From positions 912,501 to 976,500 of the forward strand of contig NZ_JALIEC010000001.1 of assembly GCF_022867865.1 (NCBI RefSeq): DNA of 64,000 nucleotides, given 5' to 3'. Shown here in pieces: positions 56,135-64,000 of the stretch. The stretch's first letter is position 1, and every line of letters starts with the position of its first letter. The translations under genes and the position numbers were made by a program. Source of the DNA: Phaeobacter sp. J2-8. Its GTDB lineage: Bacteria; Pseudomonadota; Alphaproteobacteria; Rhodobacterales; Rhodobacteraceae. The notes beneath the pieces are model-generated. The model saw nothing but the letters and a program-made list of their open reading frames with translations, was not told the DNA's origin and made no database searches.

Positions 56135-57551
56135 ATGGCGATCCAGAAACTTTACGCCGGCGCAAAGCTGCGCGAAACCCGGACACGTCTGGGGCTGACG
56201 CAAAAGGATTTCGCGGCCAAATTGGGCGTATCTCTGCCCTATCTGAACCAGATGGAAAACAACAACCGTCCGGTCAGCACAACGGTGGTTCTGGCGCTGG
56301 CACAGGAATTCGGCTTCGATGTCACCGAGCTGAATTCCGGCGACGCCGAGCGGTTGGTGTCCGACATGCGAGAGGCGCTGGCCGATCCGGTGTTCAACCG
56401 TGACGATGCAGGCGCGCCGCCCCTGGCGGATCTGCGCCTGACGGCCTCTAACGCGCGGCCTTGGCACGCGCATTCCTGGAATTGCACAGCGCCTATCGCC
56501 AAACGCACGAGCGGCTGGCCTCGCTTGATGCGGCTTTGGGGCACGAGGGCGGCGGACCGAAACTCTCGCCCTGGGAAGAGGTGCGGGATTTCTTCCACTA
56601 TTGCGACAATTACATTGACGCGGTGGATCGGGCCGCAGAGCATTTCGCCAGCTCATCCGCAGAAAGCTATGGTCAGGCAAATGTGCCCGGCGCGGCAGAG
56701 GCCTGGTTGAAGGGGCAGGGGATCAGGGTTCGGATTGCCGATACCGATCGGCTGCGCCATTTTGACCGGGAGGCGGGGATCGTCACGCTTTCGGATCGGG
56801 CGACGCCCGAGACCCGGAATTTCCAGCTTCTGTTTCAATTGGCGATGCTGCAACAGGGCAAGCTGCTGAATGCCACATTGGATCTGGCGCGGTTCCAATC
56901 CGAAACCGCGCGTGACATCGCCCTGCTGGGACTGGCCAATTATTTCGCGGGCGCGGCGATGATGCCGTATCGCCCGTTTCTGGCCGCAGCACAGGAGACA
57001 CGCCACGACCTGGAACGTTTGGCGACGCGCTTTGGCGCATCCATCGAACAGGTGGCGCACCGGCTCTCAACGCTTCAGCGTCCGGGGGCCAAGGGGGTGC
57101 CGTTCTTTTTTGTGCGGGTGGATCAGGCGGCACGATCACCAAACGCCATTCCGCCACGCGGCTGCAATTTGCCCGCTACGGTGGGGCCTGTCCGTTGTGG
57201 AATGTGCATCGTGCCTTTGAAACGCCGGGGCGGTTTCTGCGCCAGTTGGCGGAAACCCCGGATGGCGTGCGCTATATCTCGATTGCGCGGGACATTTCCA
57301 AAAGCGGCGGGCGTTATGGCGCGCCGCTGCGCCGGTATGCCATGGCATTGGGGTGTGAGGTCGAACACGCAGATCAGTTGATCTATGCCGACGGGCTTGA
57401 TGTGGCGCAGGACATTGCGTTTGAACCGATCGGCATTTCCTGCCGGATCTGCGAACGCACCCATTGCCATCAACGCGCCATACCGCCGTTGGAGCAAAGG
57501 TTGCAGATCCAGCAGGACAGCCGCGATGTGCTGCCCTACGGGATCGAATGA
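56135..57551 (+). CDS. pccR: Short-chain fatty acyl-CoA regulator, PccR/RamB type (two frame disruptions)
   Basis: About 472 residues after repair. The N-terminus is an XRE helix-turn-helix (residues 8-63; KLRETRTRLGLTQKDFAAKLG and PYLNQMENNNRPVS). A central domain (ELHSAYRQTHERLASL... ) leads to a ScfR/IrrE-like region with AEHFASSSAES, and the C-terminal domain carries the Cys cluster CRICERTHCHQR. The frame is broken near 56455 (one C missing) and near 57129 (one G missing); both repairs give continuous conserved sequence, and the span is 3n+1. Homologues activate propionyl-CoA assimilation genes. The pcc promoter repeats and its own TTTGCAAA site fit this role. Confidence 0.88.
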
Positions 57552-58736
57552 TCAGGCGGCTTCGGCTGCTTCTTCCGGGGTGTTGGCGGCGGCCAGAATC
57601 AGCGCCACATAGCCAATCACACCAGATACCAGCGAACCGGACAGAACCCCAAGACGCACATCGTTCATCAGGGCGGGATCCGCAAAGCTGAGCGAGCCGA
57701 TGAACAGCGACATGGTGAAGCCGACCCCGGCCAGACAGCTTAGACCGTAGATATGCAGCCAGTTTGCGCCATGCGGCATCCGCGCCACACCGGTTTTCAC
57801 CAGCGCATAGGTCACGCCAAAGACGCCCACCTGTTTGCCGACGATCAGACCCAGCGCAACCCCAAGCGGCAAAGGCGCCAGCAAGTCGGAAAAGCTCATC
57901 CCTTGCAGGACGACACCGGCATTGGCGAAGGCAAAGATCGGCACAATCATGTACAGCACATAAGGCGTCAGACCATGTTCCAGCGAATGCAGCGGGCTTT
58001 TGCCCCATTTGTCCGTGAGCGGGATACAAAAGGCGGTGATCACCCCAGCCAGAGTCGCGTGAACCCCGGATTTCAGCACGAAATACCACATGATCGCGCC
58101 CAGCAGCAGCGCCGGTGCAATGCGGTGCGCGCCCTTCAGGTTCAACATGATCAGACCCGCCAGCGGCAGCAAAGCAAGGTAGAGGTAATCAACCTTCAAT
58201 TCCGCAGTATAAAACAGGGCGATGATGATGATGGCCCCAAGGTCATCAAGGATGGCCAATGTCAGCAAGAACACCTTGAGCGACGAAGGTGCGCGGCTAC
58301 CGACCAGCGCCAGAATACCAAGCGCAAAGGCGATGTCGGTGGCCGCCGGAATGGCCCAGCCCCCCAAAGTGAGCGGCGAATTCCAGTTCAGCGCCACAAA
58401 CACCAGCGCGGGCAATGCCATGCCGCCAATCGCCGCCGCACCGGGCAGGATTACGTCACGCGGGTTCTTCAGCTTGCCTTCCAGCATCTCGCGCTTGAGT
58501 TCGAGGCCGATCAGAAAGAAGAAGACGGCCATCAACCCGTCGTTGATCCAAAGGATTGCAGGTTTTTCCAGACCTTCGCCGTTCACCGTAAGCGACAGTT
58601 TTGCATTCAGGAAAGCATCATAGGCCCCGGCCAACCCGGAATTCGCAACGATCAACGCGGCGACCGCCGATAACATCAAAAGGATGCCCCCCGATGCCTC
58701 ATGGCCAAAAAAACGGTCAAGCGCGCGCAACAGCAT
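57552..58736 (-). CDS. nhaA: Na+/H+ antiporter NhaA
   Basis: A 394-residue inner-membrane antiporter that expels Na+ in exchange for protons. The ion-binding aspartate pair region is AIPAATDIAFALGIL, preceded by AAAIGGMALPALVFVALN; FLIGLELKREMLEGKL is the conserved cytoplasmic loop. About 11-12 hydrophobic segments fit NhaA. It is convergent with pccR, the two stops being adjacent (TGA/TCA). Useful in a marine or salty habitat. Confidence 0.95.
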   Translation of the reverse strand: MLLRALDRFFGHEASGGILLMLSAVAALIVANSGLAGAYDAFLNAKLSLTVNGEGLEKPAILWINDGLMAVFFFLIGLELKREMLEGKLKNPRDVILPGAAAIGGMALPALVFVALNWNSPLTLGGWAIPAATDIAFALGILALVGSRAPSSLKVFLLTLAILDDLGAIIIIALFYTAELKVDYLYLALLPLAGLIMLNLKGAHRIAPALLLGAIMWYFVLKSGVHATLAGVITAFCIPLTDKWGKSPLHSLEHGLTPYVLYMIVPIFAFANAGVVLQGMSFSDLLAPLPLGVALGLIVGKQVGVFGVTYALVKTGVARMPHGANWLHIYGLSCLAGVGFTMSLFIGSLSFADPALMNDVRLGVLSGSLVSGVIGYVALILAAANTPEEAAEAA

Positions 58737-58845
58737 AGATACCTCCGGAAAAGATTATGATTTCCGTTGGATATGTCGTTGCCGCGCGCGGTTTCAATGG
58801 CTGTCAGGCCCGTAGTGCCGTGCTTCTGTCCGCCTGTGCCGGTTT

Positions 58846-58861
58846 GCCGCAGTGTGGCGGC
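58846..58861 (-). terminator. Short hairpin after the DUF465 gene
   Basis: GCCGC and GCGGC form a five-pair stem around AGTGTG, overlapping the last base of the DUF465 stop on the minus strand. There is no T-run after it, so it is weak. Confidence 0.35.
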
Positions 58862-59103
58862 TATCCGGCCTTGGTCATCAGGGCATAAATCTCGTCTTTC
58901 AGGGCCGCGCGCTGTTTGCGCAATGCGACCTCGGCCAGTTCTTCGACCGGTTCGATATTGGTTTCGGCCCGGTGCACGGCGCGGTTGATGTTGTGATATT
59001 CATCGGCCAACCGGGCGAAATGTGCGTTTTCGGTTTTCAGCGTGTGCAGCTTGTCGGCGTGTTCCGGGAATTCCTCGGCCAGTTCATGCGGCGTATGTGT
59101 CAT
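58861..59103 (-). CDS. DUF465 / YdcH family protein
   Basis: An 80-residue, highly helical protein (TPHELAEEFPEHADKLHTLKT ... LRKQRAALKDEIYALM) typical of the YdcH/DUF465 family of short coiled-coil proteins. The start at 59103 follows AAAGGAGTGTCCC. The function of this family is not established. It lies between nhaA and the AGCS symporter gene. Confidence 0.85.
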   Translation of the reverse strand: MTHTPHELAEEFPEHADKLHTLKTENAHFARLADEYHNINRAVHRAETNIEPVEELAEVALRKQRAALKDEIYALMTKAG

Positions 59104-59199
59104 TGGGACACTCCTTTGGTTGCTTTGCACAACAGCCTTAGGTGCGCGCATGGCGGCCTGCCTTGATCCGGATCAAACTGGCGAAGAAACCACTTACAA

Positions 59200-59236
59200 A
59201 AAACAAAAGGGCCGGGCGCATGACACGCCCGGCCCC
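59200..59236 (-). terminator. Intrinsic terminator of the AGCS symporter gene
   Basis: GGGCCGGGCG (59209-59218) and CGCCCGGCCC (59226-59235) form a perfect ten-pair stem with a CATGACA loop. On the minus strand it is followed by TTTTGTTTTTTG, an ideal U-tract, 26 bases after the symporter stop. Confidence 0.92.
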
Positions 59237-59261
59237 CTCAATTTCTTAGGGTCGGTTCAGA

Positions 59262-60805
59262 TCAATTGTATTTCTTGATCTGACCGGATTTCAGTCGGTT
59301 CATATAGCTGTTCATCTCGCCCTTGACGATCGGCATCAGGAAGTAGAGCGCAAAGATGTTGACCACAGCCATGGCAAAGATCGCCGCATCCGAGAAGTCG
59401 ATGACCGGGCCAAGGCTGGCTGCGGCACCAATCACCACGAACAGGCAGAAGATGATCTTGAACACCAGTTCGGTGGTTTTGCCTTCGCCAAACAGGTAGG
59501 TCCAGGCTTTCAAACCGTAGTAGGACCAGCTGATCATGGTCGAGAAGGCGAACAGGATCACGGCAATCGCCAGGATGTATTTGAACCAACCAAACGACGA
59601 CGAGAACGCCGCAGAGGTCAGCGCCACACCAGAGTTGCCGTCAACCGTTGCAATGGCTGTGCCAGCTTCGTTCAGCATGTAAAGGCCGGTTGCCTCGTCG
59701 ATCACAAGCTGCTGGGTGATGATGATCACCAGCGCGGTCATGGTGCAAATGACCACGGTGTCGATGAAGGGTTCCAGCAAGGACACAAAACCCTCGGTGA
59801 TTGGTTCTTTGGTCCGCACCGCCGAGTGGGCGATCGCCGCCGAGCCAACACCCGCTTCGTTCGAAAACGCCGCGCGTTTGAAGCCCTGGATCAGCGCACC
59901 AACCATACCGCCGGCCACGCCGAGACCGGTAAAGGCACCTGCGAAGATCTGGCCAAAGGCCCAGCCAATCATGTTGGCGTTCATCAGCAAGATGACGACA
60001 GCGGTGGCGACATAAAGCACACCCATGATCGGCACGATCTTTTCCGTCACGCTGGCGATAGATTTCAAACCACCAACGATCACGGCAAAGACGATACCGG
60101 CAAAAACAACGCCGGTGATCCAGCCGGGGAAGTCCCCCACGACGTTTGTGATCTGCGCATGTGCCTGATTTGCCTGGAACATGTTGCCGCCACCAAAGGC
60201 ACCAAGGATACAGAAGATCGAGAACATGACCGCCAGGATCTTGCCCCCGGAAGGCCGCGTTCAGAGAAGCCTTTGGTCATGTAATACATCGGGCCACCGG
60301 ACACGGTGCCATCGGCGTATTCATTGCGGTATTTCACGCCAAGGGTACATTCGGTGAATTTCGACGCCATGCCAAGAAGACCCGCAAGGATCATCCAGAA
60401 TGTGGCGCCCGGTCCGCCGATGCCGACCGCAACCGCCACACCGGCGATATTGCCCAGACCAACAGTGCCCGAAAGCGCGGTGGCCAGCGCCTGAAAGTGG
60501 CTGACCTCGCCCGCGTCATCGGGATCGGAATAATCCCCTTTGACCAGCTTGATTGCATGGCCAAACGTGCGGAATTGCACAAAGCCGAAATAGATCGAAA
60601 AGACCGTCGCGGCGATGACCAGCCACATCACGATCCAGGGGAAGGAGGTGCCCGGAAAGGGGCTGAAAATGAAGCTGACGAACCAACCGGTCGAATTGGC
60701 GAAGATCTGGTTGACCTTCTCGTCGATGGATTGCGCAAGCGCGGGGGCCGCTGAAACCAGCGTGCCCGCAACCGCCAGACCGGCGGTTTTTGAAATGGAT
60801 GTCAT
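59262..60805 (-). CDS. Alanine/glycine:cation symporter, AGCS family (one-base frame disruption)
   Basis: About 514 residues after repair. The N-terminus has an unusual signal-like extension (AGLAVAGTLVSAAPALAQS) and then the AGCS blocks ALSGTVGLGNIAGVA and GGPGATFWM, SGGPMYYMTKGF; after the break come GGGNMFQANQ and SNEAGVGSAAIAHSAV. The frame is lost in a run of five C (60244-60248 on the plus strand); six would give L-P-G-G-K-I-L-A-V-M. The span is 3n+2. It imports alanine or glycine with Na+. Confidence 0.92.
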
Positions 60806-60829
60806 GGTGATCCCTGTCGTTGGTTATTG

Positions 60830-61264
60830 TTATGGAACGATTGTGACCGGGGCCGGTGCGGCCTGGGCCAGAGATCCGGCAACAGAGCCAAAGAGACGTG
60901 TCTCAAGCTCGGAATGGCCGGTGCGTCCGATCACAAGATGCGAGGCTTCTTCGGCCTGGGCTATCTTGATCAATGTTTCGGCAATATGGCCGTACTTCAG
61001 GATGGTTTTGACCTCGACGCCGCTGTCTTTCAGCGTGGCGACCAGGGGGGTAAGCAGCGCGGTATCGGCGCGTTGCAATTCTTCGTTCCGGCGTTTGTGA
61101 CGCTCTTCCAGCTCTGTTGGTGTCAGAAAGGAATAAGGCGACCATTCCAGCACATGGGCGATCACGATGGTCTTGCCCTGTGCGCTTGCGGCTTTTACCG
61201 CAAAGTCGACAGCCCGTTGCGAGCTTTCGCTGCCGTCATATCCGACGACGATTGTTGAGGCCAT
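60830..61264 (-). CDS. Universal stress protein, UspA family
   Basis: A 144-residue single USP domain. TIVVGYDGSESSQRAVDFA at the N-terminus and the ATP-binding motif GRTGHSELETRLFGSVAGSL (G-2x-G-9x-G-S type) at the C-terminus are typical. It is 24 bases upstream of the AGCS symporter on the same strand and may be co-transcribed with it; USP genes are often paired with transporters. Two tandem TTTTGTTTTGAC repeats lie just upstream. Confidence 0.92.
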   Translation of the reverse strand: MASTIVVGYDGSESSQRAVDFAVKAASAQGKTIVIAHVLEWSPYSFLTPTELEERHKRRNEELQRADTALLTPLVATLKDSGVEVKTILKYGHIAETLIKIAQAEEASHLVIGRTGHSELETRLFGSVAGSLAQAAPAPVTIVP

Positions 61265-61567
61265 GTCAGTTTCCCTTTTGTTTTGACTGTTTTGTTTTGA
61301 CGGTCATTATTGTTTGCTGTCCCTATCCTGGACATTTGTTCACCCTAGCAAAACAACCGCAGGCAGTTTTGCGTTAATTCGTCTGATTGGAGTGTAAAAC
61401 GACCGAAAATTCTACATTTTTCATGCCAAATGGGAGATTTTTCCTATTTTGCGGATTCCGGGCAGGAATATTTCCGGGCCTTGATGGGCCGAATGCCCGT
61501 GGTGATTTGGTTGCAAGGGACCGTTCGGGCGGCGATAGTCCGGGTGATTTATCGGGCCGGGGGCGCC
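61265..61567. other. Divergent intergenic region, A/T-rich
   Basis: About 300 bases between the USP gene and the EEP gene at 61568. It holds the TTTTGTTTTGAC repeats near the USP side and a further A/T-rich stretch (61380-61450). The EEP frame is open back to 61430, but no ribosome-binding sequence supports that start. Confidence 0.45.
61276..61301. repeat. Tandem TTTTGTTTTGAC repeats upstream of the USP gene
   Basis: TTTTGTTTTGAC occurs at 61276-61287 and again at 61290-61301, a 14-base period, 12-37 bases before the USP start. It could be a promoter or regulator element, or simple slippage. Confidence 0.5.
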
Positions 61568-62575
61568 ATGCGCATTGCAACCTATAATGTCGAATGGTTT
61601 GACGCGCTGTTTGATGACGCGGGTCAGTTGTTGGCTGATGACAGCCGATCTGCCCGCCATGGCGTGAGCCGCCGTGACCAGTCCGAGGCGCTTGGCATTG
61701 TGTTCACCGCCCTTGATGCCGACGCGGTGATGGTGATCGAAGCCCCCGACAGCCACCGGGGCCGGGATGGGGTGCGCGCGCTGGAGACCTTTGCCCAAAC
61801 CTATGATCTGCGGTGTCGCAAGGCGGTGATTGGGTTCACCAACACCACACAGCAGGAAATCGCCCTGCTTTATGACCCGGATGTGCTGACCGTGCGCCAC
61901 GACCCGCAGGAGACCGCGCAAACACCGCGGTTCGATACCGACTTCGAGATTGATCTGGACTTTGACGCCCGGCGCGACCGGGTGAAATTTTCCAAACCGC
62001 CGCTGGAACTGGCGGTTGAGACACGTTCGGGCCAAAACCTGCGTCTGATCGGGGCGCATCTGAAATCCAAAGCGCCGCACGGCGCCAAGACCCGCGATCA
62101 AGTGATGCGGATTTCCATTGCCAACCGCCGCAAGCAATTGGCCCAGGCGATCTGGTTGCGTCAAAGGGTGGTTGAACATCTGGAGGCGGGCGACAGTCTG
62201 ATGGTGATGGGGGATCTGAACGACGGGCCGGGGCTGGATGAATATGAGGAATTGTTCGGCCGCTCCTCTGTGGAGATCATCCGTGGCGAAGATCGCGAAG
62301 GGCCGCGGCTTTTTGATCCCAATGCCAATATCGCGCTGCAACGCCGGATTGGCGCAGTGCCGACAACCGCGCGGTTCTATATCAGCAACGAAGACCGGTA
62401 TCTTCAGGCGTTGCTGGACTATATTTTTGTGTCACCGGATCTTTTTGCCAAACGCCCGAACTGGCGCATCTGGCATCCGTTCAATGATCCAACCTGTTGG
62501 CGCACGCCGGAGCTCTGCGCGGCGTTGGTGGCCGCGTCGGATCATTATCCGGTGACGATGGATATCGAGATGTAA
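61568..62575 (+). CDS. Endonuclease/exonuclease/phosphatase-fold protein (second copy type)
   Basis: A 335-residue EEP-superfamily protein: MRIATYNVEWFDALFDD at the N-terminus, VMVIEAPDSH with the metal Glu/Asp, GAHLKSKAPHGAK, VMGDLNDGPG and the C-terminal ASDHYPVTMDI. Catalytic residues are preserved. ATG 61568 is chosen because the motif starts there; the longer frame is non-conserved in character. It is a distant paralogue of the protein at 35166. Substrate unknown. Confidence 0.8.
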   Translation: MRIATYNVEWFDALFDDAGQLLADDSRSARHGVSRRDQSEALGIVFTALDADAVMVIEAPDSHRGRDGVRALETFAQTYDLRCRKAVIGFTNTTQQEIALLYDPDVLTVRHDPQETAQTPRFDTDFEIDLDFDARRDRVKFSKPPLELAVETRSGQNLRLIGAHLKSKAPHGAKTRDQVMRISIANRRKQLAQAIWLRQRVVEHLEAGDSLMVMGDLNDGPGLDEYEELFGRSSVEIIRGEDREGPRLFDPNANIALQRRIGAVPTTARFYISNEDRYLQALLDYIFVSPDLFAKRPNWRIWHPFNDPTCWRTPELCAALVAASDHYPVTMDIEM

Positions 62576-62577
62576 GA

Positions 62578-62635
62578 GGGGGCGCTGCCCCCGTCCCCAA
62601 GGGGACCCCCCGGGATATTTTTGAACAGAAGAAGG
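62578..62635 (+). terminator. Double hairpin with conserved intergenic tail after the EEP gene
   Basis: GGGGGC-GCT-GCCCCC (62578-62592) is followed at once by GTCCCC-AA-GGGGAC (62593-62606), then CGGGATATTTTTG and ACAGAAGAAGG. The tail is shared with the element at 44783-44842 on the other strand, so this is a dispersed terminator-type repeat. Confidence 0.75.
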
Positions 62636-62645
62636 ACGGACCCGC

Positions 62646-63560
62646 GTGAAAATTGCCAGCGCAGCCTATCAGATGACGTTTTTGCAGTCCTGGGCGCAAT
62701 ATGAGGACAAGATTGCCGCCTGGGTGTCCGAGGCCGCAGGGCAGGGGGCGGATCTTTTGCTGTTTCCCGAATATGGCGCGATGGAATTGGCCACATTGGC
62801 CGGGACAGAAGCCGCGGCCGATCTGGAGCGGTCGTTGCATGCGGTTGCCGAGCGGGTGGCAGATGCGGATGTGGTACACGCGCGGCTGGCAGTGGAACAT
62901 GGGGTTCATATCTGTGCAGCGTCGGCACCGGTGTTTGACCCGGCGATTGCAGGCGGTGTGCGACCGGTGAACCGCGCGCGTTTGTTTGCCCCGTCCGGCA
63001 AAAGCGGGTTTCAGGACAAACAGATCATGACCCGGTTTGAGCGCGACCCCTGGGGTGTGGTTGGCGGCGCGCCTGTGTCGCTGTTTGACACTGATTTGGG
63101 GCGGATCGGCATCTTGATCTGTTACGACAGTGAATTTCCGCTTTTGGGGCGGGGATTGATGGCGGCGGATGTTTTGTTGGTGCCGTCCTGTACCGAGGCG
63201 CTTGCCGGATATTGGCGGGTCAGGATCGGGGCCATGGCGCGGGCGTTGGAGAATCAATTCATTGTGGCCATGGCCAGCACGGTGGGGGACTTCCCCTGGA
63301 GCGAGGCTGTGGACACCAATGTCGGCGCGGGCGGCGTATTCGGTCCGCCGGACACCGGTTTTCCGGCGACCGGGGTCCTGGCGGCGGGGAGGTTGAACGA
63401 AGTCGGCTGGACATATGCCGATGTGGCGGTTAATGCAGTCGCTCAGGTGCGCGAGACTGGCGTCGTCGCCAATCGTGCACATTGGATTGAGCAAGGCTGC
63501 GATGCCGAAACAAGTGTTCCCATCGCCACTTTGCGCGATCTTCGCGTAGATACCCCTTGA
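62646..63560 (+). CDS. Carbon-nitrogen hydrolase (nitrilase superfamily)
   Basis: A 304-residue amidase-type enzyme. The catalytic triad is Glu42 (FPEYG), Lys125 (QDKQIMTRFE) and Cys159 (ICYDSEFP). It cleaves a C-N bond in an amide or nitrile; the subgroup is not clear. The start is GTG 62646, with GAAGAAGGACG upstream in the repeat tail, so the terminator-like element supplies its ribosome-binding sequence. It is followed by infA after about 70 bases. Confidence 0.88.
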   Translation: MKIASAAYQMTFLQSWAQYEDKIAAWVSEAAGQGADLLLFPEYGAMELATLAGTEAAADLERSLHAVAERVADADVVHARLAVEHGVHICAASAPVFDPAIAGGVRPVNRARLFAPSGKSGFQDKQIMTRFERDPWGVVGGAPVSLFDTDLGRIGILICYDSEFPLLGRGLMAADVLLVPSCTEALAGYWRVRIGAMARALENQFIVAMASTVGDFPWSEAVDTNVGAGGVFGPPDTGFPATGVLAAGRLNEVGWTYADVAVNAVAQVRETGVVANRAHWIEQGCDAETSVPIATLRDLRVDTP

Positions 63561-63574
63561 AAAACGGGCCGCAA

Positions 63575-63591
63575 GCGCCCATTTAGGGCGC
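63575..63591 (+). terminator. Hairpin between the nitrilase-family gene and infA
   Basis: GCGCCC-ATTTA-GGGCGC, a six-pair stem, lies 14 bases after the hydrolase stop. No T-run follows, so it is a weak terminator or a leader element of infA. Confidence 0.45.
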
Positions 63592-63631
63592 GCCCGGTCC
63601 TAGCACCGGGGCTAACAATCAAGGAGAGACC

Positions 63632-63850
63632 ATGGCCAAGGAAGAGATGCTCGAATTTCCCGGTGTCGTGAAAGAACTTCTGCCTAATGCGACGTTTCGG
63701 GTCGAGCTGGAAAACGGCCATGAGATCATCGCACATACGGCAGGCAAGATGCGCAAGAACCGCATCCGTGTTCTGGCTGGCGACAAGGTGCAGGTTGAAA
63801 TGACACCTTATGATCTGACCAAGGGTCGGATCAATTATCGTTTCAAATAA
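63632..63850 (+). CDS. infA: Translation initiation factor IF-1
   Basis: A 72-residue OB-fold factor that binds the A site of the 30S subunit during initiation. [20 protein letters not shown] and [30 protein letters not shown] are diagnostic. The start follows AAGGAGA. It is followed 11 bases later by maf, an arrangement common in alphaproteobacteria. Confidence 0.98.
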   Translation: MAKEEMLEFPGVVKELLPNATFRVELENGHEIIAHTAGKMRKNRIRVLAGDKVQVEMTPYDLTKGRINYRFK

Positions 63851-63861
63851 TCGGTTTCCCA

Positions 63862-64000
63862 GTGAGATTCATCCTGGGATCGGGAAGCCCCAGACGGCGC
63901 GAGCTTCTGGGGCTTTTGGGTGTGACGCCGGACGTTATCCGCGCGCCGGATATTGACGAAACGCCGTTGAAGGCCGAACTGCCGCGGCCCTATTGCGCCC
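63862..64000 (+). CDS. maf: Maf-family nucleotide pyrophosphatase, 3' partial
   Basis: The first 46 codons of a Maf protein, cut by the window end. [19 protein letters not shown] is the family's N-terminal signature, including the SxSPRR nucleotide-binding loop, followed by APDIDE. Maf enzymes hydrolyse non-canonical nucleoside triphosphates and have been linked to septum inhibition. The start is GTG 63862. Confidence 0.9.
   Translation, partial: MRFILGSGSPRRRELLGLLGVTPDVIRAPDIDETPLKAELPRPYCA

Noticed and set aside
59257-59281. Inverted repeat CAGATCAA...TTGATCTG at the end of the AGCS gene
   Set aside because: It lies within coding sequence around the stop codon; a strong terminator 26 bases further explains termination, so it is probably chance.

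Overview
The window is GC-rich bacterial chromosome, tightly packed with genes. It looks like a member of the Rhodobacteraceae (Roseobacter group, Alphaproteobacteria). Reasons: the sdhCDA-(two small ORFs)-sdhB order; an F1-only atpHAGDC operon; a divergent ethylmalonyl-CoA mutase / acyltransferase / crotonyl-CoA carboxylase-reductase locus; a pccB-pccA-mcm propionate locus with its own PccR-type regulator; AHL quorum sensing; an alphaproteobacterial LexA box (GTTC-N7-GTTC); and CtrA-like TTAA-N7-TTAA sites. I see no rRNA, tRNA, CRISPR array, insertion sequence or prophage.

Layout. 1-4262: succinate dehydrogenase operon, interrupted by an A/T-rich foreign-looking ORF between sdhA and sdhB. 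4281-5621: ZIP-like membrane protein and two small hypotheticals. 5622-6970: ornithine decarboxylase behind a probable speF-type leader RNA. 7039-9352: divergent deoD and a GGDEF-EAL protein. 9367-14272: ecm, plsB-like and ccrA. 14520-16128: small ORF, luxR and luxI. 16190-22817: RecD-like helicase, clpA with a coupled M23 peptidase, gloB, methyltransferase. 23129-28074: atpHAGDC. 28255-32466: trpB, metG, FKBP, VOC protein. 32566-40372: a same-strand run of eight catabolic-type genes (dehalogenase, three alpha/beta hydrolases, PLP dehydratase, EEP nuclease-like, alcohol dehydrogenase, enolase-superfamily enzyme). 40411-44725: DUF1963, LexA-boxed imuA without imuB/dnaE2, aldo/keto reductase, secreted nuclease. 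44855-57551: mcm, pccA, pccB and small conserved genes, an MFS exporter and pccR. 57552-64000: nhaA, DUF465, Na+/alanine symporter, universal stress protein, EEP protein, nitrilase family, infA and the start of maf.

How the genes work together. PccB/PccA carboxylate propionyl-CoA and Mcm isomerises the product towards succinyl-CoA. Ccr and Ecm are two steps of the ethylmalonyl-CoA pathway, which produces propionyl-CoA and feeds the same route. SdhCDAB then oxidises succinate, and the ATP synthase uses the resulting proton gradient. A 13-bp direct repeat containing TTTGCAAA in the pccB promoter, and TTTGCAAA in front of pccR, suggest that this regulator controls the propionate genes and itself.

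Data quality. Nine conserved genes (ecm, ccrA, a methyltransferase, atpD, atpC, metG, a membrane protein, pccR twice, an AGCS symporter) each carry one-base frame disruptions, ten in all, mostly in short G/C runs. Because atpD, atpC and metG cannot plausibly all be broken in a living cell, I treat these as sequencing or assembly indels and annotate the full gene spans.
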